Source of the DNA: Gammaproteobacteria bacterium
GTDB lineage: Bacteria > Pseudomonadota > Gammaproteobacteria > Steroidobacterales > GCA-2729495
Direction: 5' to 3'
Assembly: GCA_014337915.1 (NCBI GenBank)
Contig: QUBU01000004.1
Coordinates: forward strand, 62,001 to 126,000
DNA length: 64,000 nucleotides
Shown one piece after another: positions 54,774 to 64,000 of the stretch. The position numbers and the translations under genes are program-made. How positions within the stretch are numbered: position 1 is the stretch's first letter; every line of letters begins with the position of its first letter. The notes below the pieces were generated by a model that saw only the letters and a program-made list of their open reading frames with translations, was not told the DNA's origin and ran no database searches.

Positions 54774-56495
54774 ATGGCGATCAACCCCAGCACACCCATG
54801 CTTTCCGGCCTCTCGCGCCGCCTGGTCCAGGACGGCATCGTGGCCGAGGAGACCGTCCTCGCGGCCATCCAGGCGAGCAAGGCGGATCCGGGCGGGCTGG
54901 TGCCCTACCTCGTTGCCCGCAACCTGGCTGATCCGCGCCAGGTGGCCATCGCGGCAGCCAGCGAGTTCGGGGTCCCGCTGCTGGACCTCGACGCCATGGA
55001 GACCGACCTCGACGCCTTCAAGGCGGTGGACCGCCAGCTGGTCTCGCGCCATCGGGTGCTGCCGCTGCTGCTGCGGGGCAAGCGGCTGTTCCTCGGCATG
55101 GCGGACCCGACCAACCTCCAGGCCATCGACGAGATCAAGTTCCAGACCAGCTTCCGGGTCGACCCGGTGGTGGTGGAACAGGACAAGCTCGAGCAGATCG
55201 TCGCCCGGACCCTGGATGCCGTCGACACCTCCATGGGCAACATGGCGGACGACGACTTCGACCTCGAGAGCCTCGAGGTCACCGGTGGCGACGAGGACGT
55301 CGCCGACGAACCGGGCCGCGACGATACGGTGGACGCACCGGTGGTGCGCTTCGTGAACAAGGTGCTGCTGGATGCCATCAAGCGCGGCGCCTCGGACATC
55401 CATTTCGAGCCCTACGAGAAGATCTACCGCGTCCGCACCCGCCTCGACGGCGTGCTGAAGCAGGTGGCGGCACCGCCGCTGGCGCTGTCGTCGAAGGTCG
55501 TGGCACGGCTGAAAGTCATGGCACGCCTGGACATTGCCGAGCGCCGCCTGCCCCAGGACGGCCGCATCAAGATGAAGCTGTCGAAGAACCGCGCCATCGA
55601 CTTCCGTGTCAACACCTGCCCGACGCTGTTCGGCGAGAAGGTGGTGCTGCGTATCCTCGACCCCAGCAGCGCCAAGCTGGGCATCGACGCGCTGGGCTAC
55701 GAGGACCAGCAGAAGAAGGCCTATCTCGATGCGCTGGCCAAGCCCTACGGCATGATCCTGGTCACCGGCCCCACCGGCAGCGGCAAGACCGTCTCGCTGT
55801 ACACCGGCCTGAACATCCTCAACACCGAGGATCGCAACATCTCCACCGCGGAAGATCCGGCGGAAATCAACATGCCCGGCGTCAACCAGGTCAACGTCAA
55901 TCCCAAGGTGGGCCTGACCTTCGCCGCCGCCCTGCGGGCCTTCCTGCGCCAGGACCCGGACGTGATCATGGTCGGCGAGATCCGCGACCTGGAGACCGCC
56001 GAGATCGCCATCAAGGCCGCCCAGACCGGCCACCTGGTGCTGTCCACGGTGCATACGAACGACGCGCCGAAGACGCTTTCGCGGCTGGTGGACATGGGCG
56101 TGAAGCCCTACGCCATCGCCAGTTCCGTGCACCTGATCATCGCCCAGCGCCTGGCCCGGCGGCTCTGCGAGAGTTGCAAGGAAATCAAGGATATCCCGGA
56201 AGAGGCCCTGCTGCAGGAAGGCTTCACGAAGCAGGACGTGCACGGCGGGCTGCGCATCTACGGGCCGGTCGGCTGTAAATCCTGCACGGACGGCTACAAG
56301 GGCCGGGTCGGCATCTACCAGGTGATGCCCATCACCGAATCCATCTCGCGCATCATCCTCGAGGGCGGCAGTGCCCAGGAGATCGCCGAGCAGGCCAGCA
56401 AGGACGGAATCTGGGACCTGCGTCGCTCCGCGCTGCAGAAAGTCAAGGACGGGGTTACCAGCCTGGAAGAGATCAACCGGGTTACGATTGATTGA
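54774..56495 (+). CDS. pilB: type IV pilus assembly ATPase PilB
   Basis: Hexameric motor that drives pilus extension. The 573 residues have the N-terminal domain of general secretion ATPases (LLDLDAMETDLDAFKAVDR), the ATPase core with Walker A TGPTGSGKTVSL near residue 325, Walker B EIRDLETAEIAIKAAQTGH, and the zinc motif CESC...CKSC near the C-terminus. All features of a working motor are present. The ATG at 54774 follows the pilA terminator by about 140 nt. It is the first gene of the pilB-pilC-pilD run. Confidence 0.95.
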   Translation: MAINPSTPMLSGLSRRLVQDGIVAEETVLAAIQASKADPGGLVPYLVARNLADPRQVAIAAASEFGVPLLDLDAMETDLDAFKAVDRQLVSRHRVLPLLLRGKRLFLGMADPTNLQAIDEIKFQTSFRVDPVVVEQDKLEQIVARTLDAVDTSMGNMADDDFDLESLEVTGGDEDVADEPGRDDTVDAPVVRFVNKVLLDAIKRGASDIHFEPYEKIYRVRTRLDGVLKQVAAPPLALSSKVVARLKVMARLDIAERRLPQDGRIKMKLSKNRAIDFRVNTCPTLFGEKVVLRILDPSSAKLGIDALGYEDQQKKAYLDALAKPYGMILVTGPTGSGKTVSLYTGLNILNTEDRNISTAEDPAEINMPGVNQVNVNPKVGLTFAAALRAFLRQDPDVIMVGEIRDLETAEIAIKAAQTGHLVLSTVHTNDAPKTLSRLVDMGVKPYAIASSVHLIIAQRLARRLCESCKEIKDIPEEALLQEGFTKQDVHGGLRIYGPVGCKSCTDGYKGRVGIYQVMPITESISRIILEGGSAQEIAEQASKDGIWDLRRSALQKVKDGVTSLEEINRVTID

Positions 56496-56586
56496 TTTTC
56501 TGCGGTGCAGGTCTCGCCGGGTGTGCGGCGGGACCAGTAAATTGGGTCAACGGGCCGGTGTTTCCTGAAACGGTCGTGGTGCGGTC

Positions 56587-57804
56587 ATGGCACAGAGCAT
56601 AGCCAGCAAGCAGGCTGCCTTCCTGTGGGAAGGCACCGACAGCCGGGGCAACCGGGTGCGCGGCAAGAGTGTGGCGGCCACCGAGGTCGCGGTACGCGCC
56701 GAACTGCGCAAGCAGGGCGTCGTCCCGGTCAGGATCCGGAAGCAGTCCACCCTGTTCAAGGGCAAGGGCAAGGTCACCGCAGGCGACATCGCGCTCTTCA
56801 GCCGCCAGCTCGCCACCATGCTCCAGGCCGGTATTCCGCTGGTGCAGGGCTTCGAGATCGTCGGCGCCGGGCACGACAACCCTGCGATGCAGAAACTGAT
56901 CCTGTCCATCAAGCAGGACCTCGAGGGCGGTACCTCGCTGGCAGAGTGCCTGGCCAAGCACCCGCTGTACTTCGACGACCTGTACCGCAACCTGGTCGAG
57001 GTCGGCGAGCACTCCGGCTCGCTCGACAACCTGCTCGACAAGGTGGCCACCTACAAGGAAAAGACCGAGGCCATCAAGAAGAAGATCAAGAAGGCGCTGT
57101 TCTACCCGGCGGCGGTCATCGTCGTGGCGATCATCGTCACGGTCATCCTGCTGATTTTCGTGATCCCGCAGTTCGAGGCACTGTTCAAGGGCTTTGGCGC
57201 GGACCTGCCGGCCTTCACGCGCATGGTCATCAACCTTTCGAAGTTCATGCAGGAGAAGGGCGTCTTCCTGCTGGTACTGGTGATAGCCGGCGTGGTGGGC
57301 TACATCCAGATGAGCAAGCGCTCGCGCCGGCTGCGCGAGTGGCAGGACAAGCTGGCCTTGAAGCTGCCGATCGTCGGCGACATCCTCACCAAGGCCGCCA
57401 TCGCGCGCTTCGCGCGCACGCTGTCGACCATGTTCAGCGCCGGCGTGCCACTGGTCGAGGCGCTGCAGTCGGTGGCCGGCGCCACCGGCAACGTGATCTT
57501 CGAGCGGGCGGTCCTCGACATGAAGGACGAGGTGGCCACCGGCCAGCGCCTGCAGCGCGCCATGGAGAACACCGGCCTGTTCCCCAACATGGTGATCCAG
57601 ATGATCGCCGTGGGCGAGGAATCCGGCTCGCTTGATTCCATGTCGGCCAAGGTCGCGGACTTCTTCGAGGCGGACGTCGACAATGCCGTCGATGCCATGA
57701 GCAGCCTCCTCGAGCCGCTCATCATGGCCATCCTCGGCGTGCTGGTGGGCGGCCTGGTGGTCGCCATGTACCTGCCGATCTTCAAGATGGGCGCCGTGGT
57801 CTGA
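56587..57804 (+). CDS. pilC: type IV pilus inner-membrane platform protein PilC
   Basis: Polytopic platform that couples PilB to the growing pilus. The 405 residues contain two T2SF domains of about 120 residues: the first with QLATMLQAGIPLVQGFEIV, the second with RTLSTMFSAGVPLVEALQSV, each a bundle of helices, and three membrane segments (for example FYPAAVIVVAIIVTVILLIF and the terminal LIMAILGVLVGGLVVAMYLP). It begins 91 nt after pilB. The next gene, pilD, begins 31 nt after its stop. Confidence 0.95.
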   Translation: MAQSIASKQAAFLWEGTDSRGNRVRGKSVAATEVAVRAELRKQGVVPVRIRKQSTLFKGKGKVTAGDIALFSRQLATMLQAGIPLVQGFEIVGAGHDNPAMQKLILSIKQDLEGGTSLAECLAKHPLYFDDLYRNLVEVGEHSGSLDNLLDKVATYKEKTEAIKKKIKKALFYPAAVIVVAIIVTVILLIFVIPQFEALFKGFGADLPAFTRMVINLSKFMQEKGVFLLVLVIAGVVGYIQMSKRSRRLREWQDKLALKLPIVGDILTKAAIARFARTLSTMFSAGVPLVEALQSVAGATGNVIFERAVLDMKDEVATGQRLQRAMENTGLFPNMVIQMIAVGEESGSLDSMSAKVADFFEADVDNAVDAMSSLLEPLIMAILGVLVGGLVVAMYLPIFKMGAVV

Positions 57805-57835
57805 CCGGCACGGTGGCGGCGCGGACGCTGGGGCC

Positions 57836-58699
57836 TTGTTGATCACCGCCTGTGCCGCGCTGCTCGGTCTCGTCGTCGGCAGCTTCCTCAACGTCGTCAT
57901 CTACCGCCTGCCGGTGATGCTCGAGCGCGGCTGGCGGCGCGACGCACGCCTGCTCCTGGCACCAGATGAACCGCCGCCCCCCGCCGAGCCGCGCTTCAAC
58001 CTCGCCAGCCCCCGCTCCACCTGCCCATCCTGCAAGACCCCGATCCGCGCGCACCACAACGTACCGGTACTGAGCTGGTTGTGGCTGCGCGGGCGTTGCG
58101 CGCACTGCGGAGCGCGCATCTCGCCGCGCTACCCGGCCGTGGAAGCGCTCACCGGTCTGGTCTCCGCCCTGGTGGCGCTGCGCTTCGGCCCGTCGCTGGA
58201 GGGCCTGGGGGCACTGCTGCTGTGCTGGTCGCTCATTGCCCTGGCCTTCATCGACCTCGACCACCAGATCCTGCCGGACATCATCACCCTGCCGCTGCTC
58301 TGGACCGGCTTGCTGTTTACGCTCGCCGGAGGCGATGGCGCCGGCTACCTGGTCCTCACGGACCTGCGCAGTGGCGTGATTGGTGCCATGGCTGGCTACC
58401 TCAGCCTGTGGCTGGTCTATCACGGCTTCCGCCTGGCCACCGGCAAGGAGGGCATGGGGCACGGCGACTTCAAGCTGCTGGCGGCCCTTGGCGCCTGGCT
58501 CGGCTGGCAGCTGTTGCCGCTGGTCATCCTGCTCTCGGCCCTGGTCGGCGCCAGCATCGGCATTGCGCTCGTGGTCCTGCGCGGCCGCAACAGCCAGCAG
58601 CCCCTGCCCTTCGGGCCATTCCTGGCTGCCGCCGGCTTCGTGGCGCTGCTCTGGGGCCAGCCGCTCGTCGACGCCTACCGGCGTTTCAGCGGACTCTGA
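57836..58699 (+). CDS. pilD: prepilin leader peptidase/N-methyltransferase PilD
   Basis: Cleaves the leader of PilA and other prepilins and methylates the new N-terminus. The 287 residues have the zinc motif CPSCKTPI...CAHCGARI in the methyltransferase loop, and the two catalytic aspartates in FIDLDHQILPDIIT and GHGDFKLLAALGA, within about eight membrane helices. The start is TTG (57836 or 57839); no ATG fits, and the frame opens from the pilC stop without another. The order pilB-pilC-pilD-coaE is that of pseudomonads. Confidence 0.93.
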   Translation: MLITACAALLGLVVGSFLNVVIYRLPVMLERGWRRDARLLLAPDEPPPPAEPRFNLASPRSTCPSCKTPIRAHHNVPVLSWLWLRGRCAHCGARISPRYPAVEALTGLVSALVALRFGPSLEGLGALLLCWSLIALAFIDLDHQILPDIITLPLLWTGLLFTLAGGDGAGYLVLTDLRSGVIGAMAGYLSLWLVYHGFRLATGKEGMGHGDFKLLAALGAWLGWQLLPLVILLSALVGASIGIALVVLRGRNSQQPLPFGPFLAAAGFVALLWGQPLVDAYRRFSGL

Positions 58700-58710
58700 G
58701 CGCGCTTGCC

Positions 58711-59355
<645 letters not shown>

Positions 59356-59463
59356 ACCGCGGCCGCAGCGGCAACAGCCGTCCGTTGCCCTGCCCGGTTG
59401 GCTGGCGCAGAATACCGCGGTAATGCGAGCGTCCCTCGCCGAACCGGGAACGAAGCCCACGAC

Positions 59464-60267
59464 ATGACGCCCTCCGCCGAGGTGCTGGTAGCACCGTCAG
59501 CTGCTGCTGCCGCGGTGCTTTATGAACAGCCGCTGGCCGAGCGCATGCGCACGCTGCTGCGGCTGGAGGCACTGTACCAGCAGTTCCTCTACCACGTCGG
59601 CGAGCCCGCGTCCTGGAGCACCCGGGCAGTCATGTCGAGCCTGCTCGACATGACCACCATCCTCAACCGCGGCGACGTACGCAACGACGTGCTGAAGGAA
59701 CTGGACCGGCAGCTCTTCGTCTTCGACCGCTACCAGAACATGCCGTCCGTGGACGACAACCGGCTGAAGAGCGTGCTGCGCAACCTGCGCCAGCTGCGCG
59801 AAGAACTGGTGGCCGTGGGCTCGCAGTACCTGCAGCCCCTGCGCGAGAACGAGTTCCTGAACGCGATCAAGCACCGCAGCGGGATCCCCGGCGGTGCCTG
59901 CGAGTTCGACCTGCCGGAGTACAGCCACTGGCTGCGACGGCCCTATGCCGACCGCATTGCCGACATCGAGCACTGGATGTCGACGATCAAGCCCCTGTGC
60001 AACAGCATCGCCGAGCTTCTGTGGCTGGTGCGGGAAAGCACCCCGCCGACCCCGCAGGTTGCCGTCAACGGCGCCTACCACCACGCACTGGCGCGGGAGA
60101 GCACCGCAAGCCTGCTGCGGGTCGGCCTGCCGGCCGGTACCGCCATGTACCCGGAGATCAGCGGCAGCCACCACCGCTTCACGATGCGCTTCATGGAATG
60201 GCCGGATGCGCAGGGCCGCCCCGTGCAGGTGGCACGCGACGTCCACTTCCAGCTAGCGGTCTGCTGA
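59464..60267 (+). CDS. zapD: cell division protein ZapD
   Basis: Cross-links FtsZ filaments at the division site. The 267 residues fit the ZapD (DUF1342) family: an all-helical domain (LYEQPLAERMRTLLRLEALYQQFLYHV and LLDMTTILNRGDVRNDVLKEL, both shortened here) followed by a beta domain with GACEFDLPEYSHWLRRP. Location after coaE is common in gammaproteobacteria. I prefer the ATG at 59464. Its 3' end overlaps the stop of the convergent mutT by 15 nt. Confidence 0.9.
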   Translation: MTPSAEVLVAPSAAAAAVLYEQPLAERMRTLLRLEALYQQFLYHVGEPASWSTRAVMSSLLDMTTILNRGDVRNDVLKELDRQLFVFDRYQNMPSVDDNRLKSVLRNLRQLREELVAVGSQYLQPLRENEFLNAIKHRSGIPGGACEFDLPEYSHWLRRPYADRIADIEHWMSTIKPLCNSIAELLWLVRESTPPTPQVAVNGAYHHALARESTASLLRVGLPAGTAMYPEISGSHHRFTMRFMEWPDAQGRPVQVARDVHFQLAVC

Positions 60268-60662
60268 CGACGCCCGCCGGGCGAGCAGTGCATCCACCAC
60301 CGGTTCGTCGGCGGGCAACAACCCGACCCCGGCCAGGCGCTCGATGGCTTCCCAGCGCAGCGGCTGGCCCTCGAGGGCGCGGGGCTCGCCGCGGTACCTG
60401 AAGACCTCCCAGACATCGAGCAGAACCCTGCGATCGGGGTACTCATGGCGGCACTGGACCAGTGGCCCGGCCTCCAGCACCTCGACGCCGATTTCCTCGC
60501 GCAGCTCCCGTACCAGCCCGGCCAGCGGAGCTTCCCCCGGCGCCAGCTTCCCGCCCGGAAACTCCCAGCCACCCGCGAGATGGGAACCTGGCGGCCGCCG
60601 GGCGATGAGGACCAGGCCCTCCTCGCTGCGCAGGACGCCGGCGACGACGTGGATCTCCGCGC

Positions 60663-60684
<22 letters not shown>
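60253..60684 (-). CDS. mutT: Nudix hydrolase MutT (8-oxo-dGTP diphosphatase)
   Basis: Removes 8-oxo-dGTP from the nucleotide pool. The 143 residues contain the complete Nudix box, [20 protein letters not shown] followed by EIGVEV, with the catalytic glutamates. The early [16 protein letters not shown] is typical of MutT. The ATG at 60684 lies inside the end of secA, overlapping it by 22 nt, and the stop overlaps zapD by 15 nt. Position between zapD and secA matches relatives; the exact start within secA is uncertain. Confidence 0.88.
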
Positions 60685-63434
<2,750 letters not shown>

Positions 63435-63641
63435 AGGTCAGGTTCTCCCGGCGGCAATATTCGTGGACTGCCAGCTCGCCGCCTTGCGGGCCTCGCGGAT
63501 TGCAGCGGTTTGCGGCGCCGCGCGCACACGGCACCCACCCCCCGGACGTTCGGGGGCGCCTATTCTACGGCCCTTTGGGGGGATCCGGCACAACTGCGCG
63601 GCCCCGCGGAGCCGGGGGCCCTTGCCGCAATGGGGTGGGCC

Positions 63642-64000
63642 TCAGCTGGCCTGACGGATGAACCGCTGCGGATCCACCGGCCGCCCGTTGTGCCAGACCT
63701 CGAAATGCAGGTTCGGCCCGGTGGCGCGGCCGGTCGCGCCCATGAGGGCGATGGTGTCGCCCTGCTGCACGTGGTCGCCCACGCGCACCAGGTTGCGGGC
63801 ATTGTGGGCGTAGCGGGTCACGTAGCCATTGCCGTGGGTGACCTCCACCATGCTGCCGTAGCCCTGGCGCGGACCCGCCCAGGTGACGACGCCAGTGGCA
63901 ACCGCCACGATCTCGGTGCCGAGCTTGGCCGCAAAATCGATGCCGCGGTGCTCGCGCAGCTCGCCGGTGAACGGGTCGGTGCGCCGGCCGAAATCGCTGG
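63642..64000 (-). CDS. M23-family peptidase/LytM-domain protein (5' end cut by the window)
   Basis: The C-terminal part of a lysostaphin-type domain; at least 119 residues are in the window and the gene continues beyond 64000. It has the first zinc motif HRGIDFAAK-type (HRGID), the core strands VVTWAGPRQGYGSMVEVTHG and YVTRYAHNARNLV, and the final ATGPNLHFEV. In active M23 enzymes the last motif reads H-x-H; here the first histidine is replaced by asparagine, although the metal ligand remains. Proteins of this type commonly lie upstream of secA in gammaproteobacteria. Activity is uncertain. Confidence 0.85.
   Translation of the reverse strand, partial: SDFGRRTDPFTGELREHRGIDFAAKLGTEIVAVATGVVTWAGPRQGYGSMVEVTHGNGYVTRYAHNARNLVRVGDHVQQGDTIALMGATGRATGPNLHFEVWHNGRPVDPQRFIRQAS

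Overview
The window looks like chromosomal DNA of a GC-rich gammaproteobacterium. The order recA-recX-alaS-csrA-tRNA-Ser, the block pilS-pilR-pilA-pilB-pilC-pilD-coaE-zapD-mutT-secA, the CsrA, RluD, BamD and ZapD proteins and the RpoH- and RpoN-type promoters all fit that class. The metabolic genes (TonB-dependent receptor, DUF1838 proteins) suggest an environmental lineage of the Nevskiales/Steroidobacterales/Xanthomonadales kind; that placement is inference. No phage genes, intact transposase, CRISPR array or rRNA operon were seen.

Layout. 0-4.4 kb (minus): a Kef-type antiporter, a zinc alcohol dehydrogenase and a nucleotide-exchanger-like carrier. 4.5-8.6 kb: an accessory patch with relics of an AAA ATPase, a HigA-like antitoxin and a TOTE-type primase protein, three exported or membrane proteins of unknown function, and an intact ribbon-helix-helix/PIN toxin-antitoxin pair. 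It ends at tRNA-Ser(GCU). 8.6-15.3 kb (minus): glycosyltransferase, pncC, recA, recX, alaS, csrA. 15.4-22.3 kb (plus): mutS, then a translationally coupled MscS-like channel with two CPA2-type antiporters. 22.3-31.1 kb (minus): seven genes in a row (TonB-dependent receptor, three DUF1838 proteins, a TRAP-type binding protein, a flavin amine oxidase, a membrane-anchored LytTR regulator). This is the best candidate for an undescribed system. 31.7-32.4 kb: an RHH/MazF pair. 32.4-40.6 kb (minus): MFS carrier, lipase-like hydrolase, aspS, DUF502, two FmdB zinc ribbons, and clpB with a clear RpoH promoter. 40.8-46.8 kb: GFA protein, tautomerase, a CadC/TolB-like regulator, YkgJ-like protein, pgeF, rluD, bamD. 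46.9-50.7 kb (minus): nadE and sucCD. 50.8-60.3 kb (plus): the type IV pilus block with coaE and zapD. 60.3-64 kb (minus): mutT, secA and a partial M23 peptidase.

Five hairpin-forming elements of about 94-151 bp sit between genes at 12.3, 40.7, 43.3, 46.8 and 48.5 kb. Three share the terminus GGTGCCGGTGTT, and four carry a GGGGACAGTT core. They look like non-autonomous REP/MITE-type repeats that would depend on a transposase outside this window.

Genes that work together: PilS/PilR with the RpoN promoter in front of pilA and the assembly genes behind it; recA/recX/mutS for DNA repair; sucCD in the TCA cycle; bamD and secA for envelope biogenesis. The DUF1838 locus appears to be a dedicated outer-membrane-to-periplasm uptake and oxidation pathway for an unidentified compound.
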